From Polynucleobacter sp. MWH-UH19D (lineage in GTDB: Bacteria; Pseudomonadota; Gammaproteobacteria; Burkholderiales; Burkholderiaceae), in the NCBI RefSeq assembly GCF_040409795.1, contig NZ_CP099571.1, positions 496,001 to 560,000 on the forward strand: a DNA stretch of 64,000 nucleotides, in the 5' to 3' direction. This document shows positions 56,330-63,640 of the stretch, piece by piece (the first letter of the stretch is position 1; every line of letters begins with the position of its first letter). A model generated the notes under the pieces. That model was not told the DNA's origin and did no database searches. It worked only from the letters and a program-made list of their open reading frames with translations. Position numbers and translations under genes: made by a program.

Positions 56330-56557
56330 ATGAAGCCTTTTTATATTGATTACCCGCAAGAAAAAATTGAAGAGCATCAGCATACTTATCGCTGTAAGTA
56401 TTGCAAGATTCCGACCACGGTGATTTTTGGATTATTAGAAAACCATGCTGAAGATTGTGCTTATCGTATGCAGCAGGGCAAGTGGACGCAGTTAGCAGCT
56501 AAATTAAAGCCTCATAAAGACCATTTTGATGAGCCCCATGCTGATGAGGTCGACTAA
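56330..56557 (+). CDS. small protein with a Cys/His zinc-site-like pattern
   Basis: A 75-residue protein. Cysteines occur in CKYCK and, downstream, in NHAEDCAY, giving a possible CXXC...HX4C zinc site, and histidines are many at both ends (EEHQHTY; HKDHFDEPH). I do not recognise a named family. Ends with TAA immediately adjoining the ATG of the next gene, so the two are coupled. Ribosome site TTGGAG precedes. Confidence 0.7.
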   Translation: MKPFYIDYPQEKIEEHQHTYRCKYCKIPTTVIFGLLENHAEDCAYRMQQGKWTQLAAKLKPHKDHFDEPHADEVD

Positions 56558-56938
56558 ATGAAAACATACCCAATTGCTATTGAATTAACCGTTTGGTTTG
56601 ATCTGGGATTAAATCAATATGAGATCACAATCGATGGGGTCTCAAAGTTATCCGTGAAGCGCACGGATGATGTGTTGCACACCAGAGAATTAACTGAAGC
56701 TGAGACAAAACATCTGCTAGAAGCAATTGAAGCGATTGCAGTGCCAATCAGCGAGGAGATGCCTGCCAATCCCAGTAGCAAAGCATCATCAAGCTATGAG
56801 TTGATTATCGAATCTGCCCACTTTTCTCTGGAATTTAATTGGGAGAATCTTGATGTGGAAAGCAGTCGCACAGATGCATTTGAGCCGCTAGTAAAACTTG
56901 CGAGCTTGATTCAAGGTCTGGATTTAGATCATTCGTGA
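56558..56938 (+). CDS. uncharacterised protein (126 aa), paired with the preceding gene
   Basis: A 126-residue acidic protein of beta-rich appearance with an N-terminal LTVWFDLGLNQYEI. No signal or membrane segment. It begins directly after the preceding stop and overlaps the CoA-ester lyase gene on the other strand by ten bases at its end. Function unknown; the tight pairing suggests a shared role. Confidence 0.65.
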   Translation: MKTYPIAIELTVWFDLGLNQYEITIDGVSKLSVKRTDDVLHTRELTEAETKHLLEAIEAIAVPISEEMPANPSSKASSSYELIIESAHFSLEFNWENLDVESSRTDAFEPLVKLASLIQGLDLDHS

Positions 56939-57807
56939 GAGGCAAATGACTCTATGGCTTTAGCTAAAGCCAAAATGCGTTTTGCATCCTGAATATGAAG
57001 CTCTTCAATTAATTTTCCATTGAGTACGGCTATTCCGGCGCCTGCCTTAATTGCTGCATCATAAGCAGCAATTCGTTCTTGTGCCTCTGCAATCTCGTCA
57101 GATGAGGGGCCAAAAATTTCATTGGCAAGTTCGATTTGCTTGGGATGAATTAGCGTTTTGCCATCAAAACCCATATCCCTGCCTTGTATACAAGAGAGTC
57201 GCAAACCTTCTTCGTCATCTAATGAGAGGTGAACTCCATCGAGCACGCAAAGACCATGTGCTCTAGCTGCCAATACGGAGAGGGAGAGTGCGGTAAGCGT
57301 CTCCACTCGAGATGGCGTATGTCTTGCATGCAAATCTTTCACAAGATCTGAAGTGCCCAAAACCAAGGCTTCTAATTTGGGGTGCGCACTCGCGATTTCT
57401 TCTAACTTAAAAATGGCCATTGGCGTTTCTATCATGGCCCAAATTGTGAGATCGGGTCTTGCTCCTGATTGATCAAGTAATGCAGCCACTTCCTGAATTT
57501 GACCTGCAGACTCTATCTTGGGCAGCACAATAGCATCTGCTTTTGAGTTAGCGAATGCCTTTAAATCCTCCATACCCCATTGTGAATTCAAGCTATTGAT
57601 TCGCACTACAGCTTCACGATATCCAAATCCTGTTTCAAGCGCAGCAAGAATATTGCCCCTTGCTCCAACCTTTGCATCAGGTGCAACAGCATCTTCCAAG
57701 TCCAGAATCAGCGAATCTGCAGCTAATGTTTTTGCTTTTTCTAATGCTCGGGTATTTGCGCCGGGCATATAGAGTACTGAGCGACGAGGTTTATGAACGT
57801 TAATCAT
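56929..57807 (-). CDS. HpcH/HpaI-CitE family CoA-ester lyase
   Basis: A 292-residue lyase of the CitE-like group. The N-terminal block RRSVLYMPGANTRALEKA and LILDLEDAVAPDAK is characteristic; other CitE members cleave malyl-, citramalyl- or citryl-CoA. The C-terminal GKTLIHPKQI motif is also present. It is divergent from the tartrate dehydratase genes, separated by a 203-base region with no convincing gene. A malyl- or citramalyl-CoA type role would fit an organic-acid locus, but is inferred. Confidence 0.9.
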   Translation of the reverse strand: MINVHKPRRSVLYMPGANTRALEKAKTLAADSLILDLEDAVAPDAKVGARGNILAALETGFGYREAVVRINSLNSQWGMEDLKAFANSKADAIVLPKIESAGQIQEVAALLDQSGARPDLTIWAMIETPMAIFKLEEIASAHPKLEALVLGTSDLVKDLHARHTPSRVETLTALSLSVLAARAHGLCVLDGVHLSLDDEEGLRLSCIQGRDMGFDGKTLIHPKQIELANEIFGPSSDEIAEAQERIAAYDAAIKAGAGIAVLNGKLIEELHIQDAKRILALAKAIESFASHE

Positions 57808-58010
57808 GCTAAAAAAGGGGTCACTAATTGGTAAGGAATCAAAATATCATATCCGAATCAATGGAAATATATTGCTATGCAAAAGAAATAGGGGTAACCC
57901 AACAATTTTTTGGACTTACTGCTAATCTTCGTCATGGGATGTTCAAAGCTAGTAAAAGATTGTCAATAACAAGCCAAATCATGAGGTATGTTTGCATAAA
58001 GGGGTGTTGA

Positions 58011-58931
58011 GTGAATAAACAAACTGCAGCAATTGATAAAGACGCAGCGGTGGCCGATATTACTCAGGTGCTATCTAAGTTCACATCCTTTATTGGCAAA
58101 CGACTGCCAACTGATGTAACAACCAAATTAGGTGAGTTGCGTAGCAAGGAAGTGAACTTTTTGGCAAAAGAAGTTTTTGACTCCATGCGTGAAAACCAAG
58201 AGCTAGCCGATAAGTTGGATCGTCCTAGCTGCCAAGATACTGGGGTCATTCAATATTTCTTGCAAGCAGGCTCAAACTTCCCGCTCTTAGGTGAGCTGGA
58301 AGATATTTTGCTCAATGCCACCAAGGGCGCCACTAAAGATGGTCCATTGCGCCATAACGCAGTAGAAACCTTTGAGGAAAAAAATACGGGGACGAATACG
58401 GGTTCCAAGATTCCATGGCTAGATTGGGAAATTATTCCTGGTGCTGATTATTGCATCGTGGATGTGTATATGGCAGGTGGCGGTTGCACTTTGCCTGGTG
58501 CGGCAAAAGTATTAATGCCAGGTCAGGGCTATGAGGGAGTTGCAGAGTTTGTTTTTGATGTAATTACTTCACGAGGTGTGAATGCCTGTCCTCCATTATT
58601 AGTGGGTGTGGGGGTCTCCACTTCAGCTGAAACTGCCGCGCGTTTATCTAAGAAAGCTATTTTGCGTCCAGTCACTTCCAGTCATCCCAATGAAAATGCG
58701 GCAATGATGGAAGAGTTATTGACTGAAGGTCTAAATGAATTAGGGCTTGGACCGCAGGGCTTAACTGGCGCCAATAGTGTGATGGGGGTCAATATTGAAT
58801 CATCTGCTCGTCACCCATCAACTATTGGTGTGGCTGTGTCTACTGGCTGCTGGGCACATCGTCGTGGCAAGATCAAGATTAATGCTGATATGTCTTATGA
58901 AGTCATTTCCCACGAAGGATTTAAGTTGTGA
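58011..58931 (+). CDS. ttdA: L(+)-tartrate dehydratase alpha subunit-like (class I fumarase family)
   Basis: A 306-residue [4Fe-4S] hydro-lyase subunit. It starts at GTG behind AAGGGG. Cysteines that likely hold the cluster are Cys74 (RPSCQDTG), Cys159 ([13 protein letters not shown]) and Cys193 ([11 protein letters not shown]), with [16 protein letters not shown] nearby. Reaction: dehydration of L-tartrate to oxaloacetate; class I fumarases share the fold. It overlaps ttdB by GTGA. The alpha subunit being separate from beta is the TtdAB layout, rather than fused FumA. Confidence 0.9.
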   Translation: MNKQTAAIDKDAAVADITQVLSKFTSFIGKRLPTDVTTKLGELRSKEVNFLAKEVFDSMRENQELADKLDRPSCQDTGVIQYFLQAGSNFPLLGELEDILLNATKGATKDGPLRHNAVETFEEKNTGTNTGSKIPWLDWEIIPGADYCIVDVYMAGGGCTLPGAAKVLMPGQGYEGVAEFVFDVITSRGVNACPPLLVGVGVSTSAETAARLSKKAILRPVTSSHPNENAAMMEELLTEGLNELGLGPQGLTGANSVMGVNIESSARHPSTIGVAVSTGCWAHRRGKIKINADMSYEVISHEGFKL

Positions 58932-59536
58932 AAAAAATTCTGCATACGCCTATTAAAGATGAAGATTTAGAGGCTCTTAACATTGGTGATGTGGTTTATC
59001 TCACAGGAACTTTAGTTACTTGTCGTGATGTTGCACATCGTCGCTTAATTGAATTGGGTCGCGAGTTACCAGTCAACCTCAAGGGTGGGGCGATCTTTCA
59101 TGCTGGCCCGATTGTTCGTCAAAAAGAGGATGGCGAATACGAGATGGTTTCTATTGGACCAACCACTTCTATGCGAATGGAAAAGTTTGAAAAAGAATTT
59201 ATTAAGCAAACTGGTGTGAAGTTAATTGTAGGCAAGGGCGGCATGGGTATTGAAACCCAAGAGGGTTGTCTGGAGAATAAGGCGGTACATGCGATCTTTC
59301 CTGGCGGGTGCGCCGTATTGGCTGCAACCAAAGTTGAAAAGATTGAAGATGCTCAGTGGAAAGACTTAGGGATGCCCGAGACCTTATGGGTCAACCGCGT
59401 AAAAGAGTTTGGACCATTGATTATTTCAATTGATACTAAAGGCAAGAACTTAATTGAAGAAAATAAAAAAATCTTCAATGCCAAAAAGGGCCCAATTCTG
59501 AGCAAGATTAATGAAAAGATTCGATTCATTAAATAG
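58928..59536 (+). CDS. ttdB: L(+)-tartrate dehydratase beta subunit-like
   Basis: A 202-residue beta subunit, close in length and sequence to E. coli TtdB (201): conserved runs include [36 protein letters not shown] and [10 protein letters not shown]. It starts with GTG inside the end of the alpha gene. Together the pair yields oxaloacetate from L-tartrate (or fumarate to malate). A bidirectional terminator follows. Confidence 0.92.
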   Translation: MKKILHTPIKDEDLEALNIGDVVYLTGTLVTCRDVAHRRLIELGRELPVNLKGGAIFHAGPIVRQKEDGEYEMVSIGPTTSMRMEKFEKEFIKQTGVKLIVGKGGMGIETQEGCLENKAVHAIFPGGCAVLAATKVEKIEDAQWKDLGMPETLWVNRVKEFGPLIISIDTKGKNLIEENKKIFNAKKGPILSKINEKIRFIK

Positions 59537-59569
59537 GCTAGCGAGACGGAAATGCTGAACTAAAAAACA

Positions 59570-59597
59570 AAAAGCCAACCCTTACAGGTTGGCTTTT
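59570..59597. terminator. rho-independent terminator, bidirectional
   Basis: AAAAGCCAACC (59570-59580) pairs perfectly with GGTTGGCTTTT (59587-59597) around a six-base loop. A and T runs on both sides let it act for ttdB and for the minus-strand glycine-zipper gene. Confidence 0.9.
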
Positions 59598-59627
59598 GTG
59601 TTGCCTAAGATGGCAACAAGATAGTGC

Positions 59628-59906
59628 TTAGTTGCCGCTCGAGGATGTCTTGCCAGCTTTATAGCCAGCATTGTATTCAGCTGCTTGATTCTTTTTGTAC
59701 GCATCATATGCATACCCTGAAGCTGCACCTACTGCTGCGCCACCAACGGCACCCCAAATAGGGTTGCCATGGAAAATTGCAGCGCCAACGCCACCAGCAA
59801 CTGCGCCGATGGAAGCGCCTGATAAGGTGCGTTGTTCTGTATTACTCATATTGGAGCAGCCAGCAATAGCGAGTGATGCCGCGGTGATTGCAATAATTTT
59901 TTTCAT
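59628..59906 (-). CDS. glycine-zipper lipoprotein
   Basis: A 92-residue lipoprotein with lipobox IAGC (about residue 17). The body has glycine-zipper segments (GASIGAVAGGVGAAIFHGNP, then GAVGGAAVGAASGYAYDAY) typical of small outer-membrane-associated lipoproteins. It is followed by a terminator. The exact role is unknown; related proteins influence envelope integrity. It lies 40 bases before the Rap1a-like gene on the same strand. Confidence 0.85.
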   Translation of the reverse strand: MKKIIAITAASLAIAGCSNMSNTEQRTLSGASIGAVAGGVGAAIFHGNPIWGAVGGAAVGAASGYAYDAYKKNQAAEYNAGYKAGKTSSSGN

Positions 59907-59946
59907 GATCTTAGTCCGTAACAGTATTTAGAGTTTTTATTGAGAA

Positions 59947-60327
59947 TTACTTCTTAGCGCAAGGGAAGCGCATAGACAAGAAGCTCAGGAATGTGCCAGC
60001 GGCTGGATCGTTAGCCAGCGTTGGGGCGGTTTGTGTAATGAACTGAACGTAATCGGCAATCACTTCATCGCGCTTAGGTGCTGGTTGCTTTACGCAAATA
60101 CTAGACTTCGCACGTTGTGGGTGACGAGTGGCCAAGTAAGTGTCATAAATCGCAGTTGTATAGCCGATGCAATAACTGCGTGATTCTGGGCTAGCCGGTA
60201 ACTTACAGTGGTTAACTAATTCTTGGGCGCTCAACACAGGGATCTTTTGATCCGCATTCGCATGGACAGTAAAAAAAGCGGCAAAAACAACTGTGAATGA
60301 CGCTAGGGTAAGGGAGAGTTTTTTCAT
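59947..60327 (-). CDS. Rap1a/Tai-like secreted protein
   Basis: A 126-residue exported protein. The ATG at 60327 follows AGAGGA and gives a Sec signal (MKKLSLTLASF, cleavage near ANA-DQK). The mature domain contains Cys residues in NHCKLP, YCIGYTTAIYD, SICVKQ and RFPCAKK, a pattern like the Rap1a/Tai immunity family (four cysteines, helical). In Serratia such proteins neutralise T6SS amidase effectors; no effector or T6SS gene is here, and the family often occurs without one. Confidence 0.75.
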   Translation of the reverse strand: MKKLSLTLASFTVVFAAFFTVHANADQKIPVLSAQELVNHCKLPASPESRSYCIGYTTAIYDTYLATRHPQRAKSSICVKQPAPKRDEVIADYVQFITQTAPTLANDPAAGTFLSFLSMRFPCAKK

Positions 60328-60426
60328 GGGTTTTCCTCTGTAAAGTGTGGTTAAAATCTTATCACGAGTAGGGTTGAGCACTGCAGCAAACTCGCTTAAT
60401 CATTCATTACATCTATCAGAGGTAGT

Positions 60427-61584
60427 ATGAAATCATCTACAAAACAATTAGCCCCGCGCTTGTTAGCTTCATTGCTTTCTATGGCGGTAATGGCGCCAAT
60501 GTCGCCTAGTTATGTATTTGCGCAACCAGCTAGTAGTCAAAGTAATGCGCCGCTCTCGCAACAACAATTAAGTGCCTTAGTAGCGCCAATTGCTTTATAT
60601 CCAGATCCTTTGGTGTCGCAAATACTGATGGCATCGACTTATCCATTAGAGGTGGGTGAAGCGGCGACTTGGCAAAAACAAAATTCTCGTTTGACAGGAT
60701 CTGCGTTAGACAATGCATTGCAATCACAATCTTGGGATCCTAGTGTTAAATCGTTGGTGAGCTTCCCGCAAGCTTTGCAGATGATGGGTTCAGATTTAAG
60801 TTGGACACAAAAGTTGGGCGATGCTGTTCTAGCACAACAGTCTGATGTTATGGCTGCTATTCAAGCGATGCGTGCTAAGGCTAAGCAAGCTGGTAATCTC
60901 AGTTCTACATCGCAACAAACGGTTAGCACTTCTGGTCAAACAATCATTATTCAGCCAGCTAATCCACAAGTGGTTTATGTGCCGACTTATAACCCATCCG
61001 TAGTTTATGGTCCTTGGCCATATCCTGCTTATCCACCACCACCTCCATACTATCCGCCTGGATATGTTGCAGGTACGGCTTTACTTTCCTTTGGTGTAGG
61101 TATGGCAGTTGGTGCGGCACTCTTTGGTGGTATGCACTGGGGCGGAGGCTGGGGCGGCGGCGGTTCCATTACTGTTAACAACAACACCTTTAATAATTTC
61201 AACAAAACGACTGCAAATGCAAATTTCCGTTCAGGATCATTTGCTTCTGGCGATAAATGGCAATTCAATCCTCAGCATCGTGGCAATGTGCCTTACTCAA
61301 ACTCTGCTTTGCAAAACAAGTATGGCAAGTTAAGTGGTCAAGGATCTGATCAAATGCGCGACCAAGAGCGTCAACAGTTGCGCCAGAATCTTGATAAAAA
61401 TGGCTTAAGTGGAGAACGCAGTGGTGCAGGGGGTCGTGAGCCAAATCGCGAATCTACAAGATCTAGCGGTAGTCGCAACGAGAGAGAAGCTCCGCGTGAA
61501 AATACCCGCGAGCCAGAGCGTGAGCCTGAAAGAATGGGTGGCGAACGCATGGGTGGTGAGCGTATGGGCGGCTTTAGAAGATAA
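60427..61584 (+). CDS. DUF3300 domain-containing exported protein
   Basis: A 385-residue envelope protein. Signal peptide to about residue 33. The DUF3300 region (about 45-250) contains LSALVAPIALYPDPLVSQIL, WDPSVKSLVSFPQAL, a Pro/Tyr-rich segment and a glycine-tryptophan stretch. The C-terminus is Arg/Glu-rich and ends with three near-identical ERMGG units. The molecular function of the family is not known. Confidence 0.9.
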   Translation: MKSSTKQLAPRLLASLLSMAVMAPMSPSYVFAQPASSQSNAPLSQQQLSALVAPIALYPDPLVSQILMASTYPLEVGEAATWQKQNSRLTGSALDNALQSQSWDPSVKSLVSFPQALQMMGSDLSWTQKLGDAVLAQQSDVMAAIQAMRAKAKQAGNLSSTSQQTVSTSGQTIIIQPANPQVVYVPTYNPSVVYGPWPYPAYPPPPPYYPPGYVAGTALLSFGVGMAVGAALFGGMHWGGGWGGGGSITVNNNTFNNFNKTTANANFRSGSFASGDKWQFNPQHRGNVPYSNSALQNKYGKLSGQGSDQMRDQERQQLRQNLDKNGLSGERSGAGGREPNRESTRSSGSRNEREAPRENTREPEREPERMGGERMGGERMGGFRR

Positions 61585-61614
61585 AGCTCGATAAGAGGCT
61601 GCAGCCTTCAGTTA

Positions 61615-61638
61615 AAACCTTCACCAGAAATGGTGGAG
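61615..61638 (+). terminator. rho-independent terminator after the DUF3300 gene
   Basis: AAACCTTCACC (61615-61625) pairs with GGTGGAGGTTT (61632-61642 region) with one G-T pair, followed by T residues. Confidence 0.75.
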
Positions 61639-61650
61639 GTTTTTTATTGC

Positions 61651-62079
61651 TTAGTGAGTTTGAGTCCCAATAGATCTGCTGATTGCATGAAAGATAAACG
61701 TCCCAAAAAAGATTAAGCCTAGTGCCCAGTGAGTGAGCTCACTAAGTTCATGAACTTCTTCTGGACCATAGTAGAGAAGCATCGCTGTGATCGTCAGAAT
61801 GAGCAAAATGGCTAATTGCAAAATTCCGCTGATCAGATTTTTCTTGGATTTAAGACCAGCTTTGATATGAAAGGGCAGTATCGTCCCAAAAGCGATCAAA
61901 GCAATTGCTGCGGAAACACCATGGATGATCAGAACTGTGTGATCACCAAGTAAAGTGCGGGAGATATGAAACTCATGCCCTAGTAGGAAAGCGATACCTG
62001 ATAGAGAGCAAATGCCCAGTGCAGAGATCGTAAACCATCGTTGCCAGTTTGGCATCTTACCTAAGCCGTGTTTTTTCAT
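61651..62079 (-). CDS. histidine-rich four-helix membrane protein (putative heme b carrier)
   Basis: A 142-residue membrane protein with helices at about 16-34, 48-70, 82-104 and 117-134. Histidines sit at both ends of helix 2 (His53, His71) and helix 4 (His117, His131, thirteen residues between), with more at 35, 38, 47 and 110. Spaced helix-end histidines are the pattern of b-type di-heme membrane proteins such as cytochrome b561 and DUF4405 proteins. The start at 62079 gives an ATGA overlap with the apbE gene. Heme binding is an inference. Last gene of the flavin cluster. Confidence 0.75.
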   Translation of the reverse strand: MKKHGLGKMPNWQRWFTISALGICSLSGIAFLLGHEFHISRTLLGDHTVLIIHGVSAAIALIAFGTILPFHIKAGLKSKKNLISGILQLAILLILTITAMLLYYGPEEVHELSELTHWALGLIFFGTFIFHAISRSIGTQTH

Positions 62080-62879
62080 TGGGCGAGACAAATAGCGTGA
62101 GCTGCATACTTTTTAAAAACAGGGTAAGTGCTATCTTTGCTAATAGCCAAGACTTTTGTCAGTGCATCTGCATAAATGCACTCGGGCGCAATAACCGAAT
62201 ACGATTCGGTAAATTCAATTTGATTCATTGTTTTGGGATTAACAATGTGTCCTTGCTTAGGCTTGGACTGATCACAATAGCCAAGAGAGCTAGTCGCAAT
62301 CGCACCATTTTCAAGAGAGCCTAATGACATTAGCTCGCTTGAATTTCCGGGGTTTCGAATTTGAATGCTCTGGGAAACATCTCCAAAAACCCGCAAATCA
62401 CCACCTGCGTTTACAGAACCGGAAGTAGCGCCACATTGTTTAAGGGCCTCAACCGCTTTATCGACAGCAAATCCTTTTGCAATACCTCCTAGATCCAGGG
62501 TAAGCGGAACTTTAGAGTAGACGGTATTCGGTTTAGTGAGCATTAGATTCATGATGCTGCTCAGGGATGTATGAAGATCATTGGAGTGTCTTGGCAACAA
62601 ACCTGAATCCACTAATTTCCCGCCAACAGCACAATCAAATAATCCATTTGTGATTTCGCAGAGCTCTTTAGCGATCTCAAGCACTTGAAAAGTCCATGCA
62701 TGAATTTGGATGAGTTCTATGTGGGCGTGTGCATTCACTCGAGATAGCTCGCTATTAGGGTTGTGAAATCCCATCAAGTCTTGAACAAGTTCAATGGTCG
62801 CAAATGCATGGTCGATAGCGATCTCCTGATTTGCGGAGATCTCAACATAAGTTCCCAGAAGTGGTTTGCACCGAATCAT
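62076..62879 (-). CDS. apbE: FAD:protein FMN transferase (ApbE family)
   Basis: A 267-residue flavin transferase that attaches FMN from FAD to a Thr or Ser of a target protein. The ATG at 62879 overlaps the stop of the FMN-binding gene by ATGA. Signatures are GGIAKGFAVD (131-140) and NAGGD (157-161); family residues for FAD and Mg binding are in place. Unlike most ApbE proteins no Sec signal or lipobox is visible at either possible start, so either it works in the cytosol or export is cryptic. It sits directly after its presumed substrate gene. Confidence 0.92.
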   Translation of the reverse strand: MIRCKPLLGTYVEISANQEIAIDHAFATIELVQDLMGFHNPNSELSRVNAHAHIELIQIHAWTFQVLEIAKELCEITNGLFDCAVGGKLVDSGLLPRHSNDLHTSLSSIMNLMLTKPNTVYSKVPLTLDLGGIAKGFAVDKAVEALKQCGATSGSVNAGGDLRVFGDVSQSIQIRNPGNSSELMSLGSLENGAIATSSLGYCDQSKPKQGHIVNPKTMNQIEFTESYSVIAPECIYADALTKVLAISKDSTYPVFKKYAAHAICLAQ

Positions 62880-63421
62880 TTGGATTTGGGTTTTAAGGCT
62901 AAGTCGTACATCACCATGAGTCTCTTCACTCCATCTGTGAGATGTTTGCACGAGAGGGTTGCACCAGATATATTCTGGATATCCTTTTTAAGCTTTAGCG
63001 GATCCTCTGCAGTTTTGCCAACAAACTGCTTACGCCAACTCTCTTCAGCTACTTCATAACCGTAAGACTCCACGTATTCCATGATTTCAATGCCTTGCAC
63101 TGTTCCGTTTGGTGCAATACCAATGGCATAGGTAATCATTTCATGCTTGCCAACCACTTCATCCACAATAAAAAAACTACCATCGGCCGCTTTCCAGGTC
63201 TTATCCCCTTTAAATGGATGGCTAACGCTAGATGCCGACTGCATTTTGTCTTGAATATCCTCGGTCAATACCACGGGATATTTAGTAAATTGCTTATTCG
63301 CAAAGATGAGCTTCTGTGCTTGTTCTGCTGAAACATAAATTTTTGCTTGGGCATAGATCGGTGCACCCATTAAGGTAATGCCAGCAATTGCTATCAGTGG
63401 ATTAGGGTTCCATTTCATCAT
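62876..63421 (-). CDS. FMN-binding domain protein (covalent flavoprotein, RnfG/NqrC-like domain)
   Basis: A 181-residue exported protein with a signal peptide (to about residue 25, APIYAQA). The FMN_bind domain occupies the C-terminal half, with the flavinylation motif SGATLS; the accepting residue is probably Thr155. The upstream segment with ITYAIGIAPNGTVQGIEIMEY is typical. The start at 63421 is the first of two ATGs; an earlier TTG at 63427 is possible. The following apbE gene is coupled by ATGA, which strongly supports covalent FMN. A likely periplasmic or membrane-anchored electron carrier. Confidence 0.92.
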   Translation of the reverse strand: MMKWNPNPLIAIAGITLMGAPIYAQAKIYVSAEQAQKLIFANKQFTKYPVVLTEDIQDKMQSASSVSHPFKGDKTWKAADGSFFIVDEVVGKHEMITYAIGIAPNGTVQGIEIMEYVESYGYEVAEESWRKQFVGKTAEDPLKLKKDIQNISGATLSCKHLTDGVKRLMVMYDLALKPKSK

Positions 63422-63436
63422 AATCAATCTGTTTAT

Positions 63437-63616
63437 TTAGTTTGCCAACAACTCAGTTGCTTCATGGCATAGAGTTTGAATTTCGGTATTACTATTCTTT
63501 GAGTTGGCCAGCGTCTCAAACATCATCAATGCTCTTTCTCTTGCTTTTGGGCATTTTGTGTTTTGGAATTGAATCAAGTGAGTTACTGCACCAACCAGTA
63601 AATTTTGTATTTCCAT
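63437..63616 (-). CDS. small conserved-looking protein (59 aa) in the flavin cluster
   Basis: A 59-residue frame from the ATG at 63616 to TAA at 63439. The product is predicted helical, with one cysteine and nearby Lys/Pro in NTKCPKARERAL and another Cys-His pair in TLCHEA. No signal or membrane span. It fills the gap between the outer-membrane protein gene and the FMN-binding gene on the same strand, 15 and 24 bases from each, so it reads as a real operon member. No family is recognised. Confidence 0.6.
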   Translation of the reverse strand: MEIQNLLVGAVTHLIQFQNTKCPKARERALMMFETLANSKNSNTEIQTLCHEATELLAN

Positions 63617-63640
63617 CTTTATTACCCCAGTAGTGAATTC

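Noticed and set aside
57828-58010. A 60-codon frame between the CoA-ester lyase and ttdA
   Set aside because: It starts with a non-ATG codon without a ribosome site, ends at the ttdA start and has no protein-like pattern; treated as spacer.
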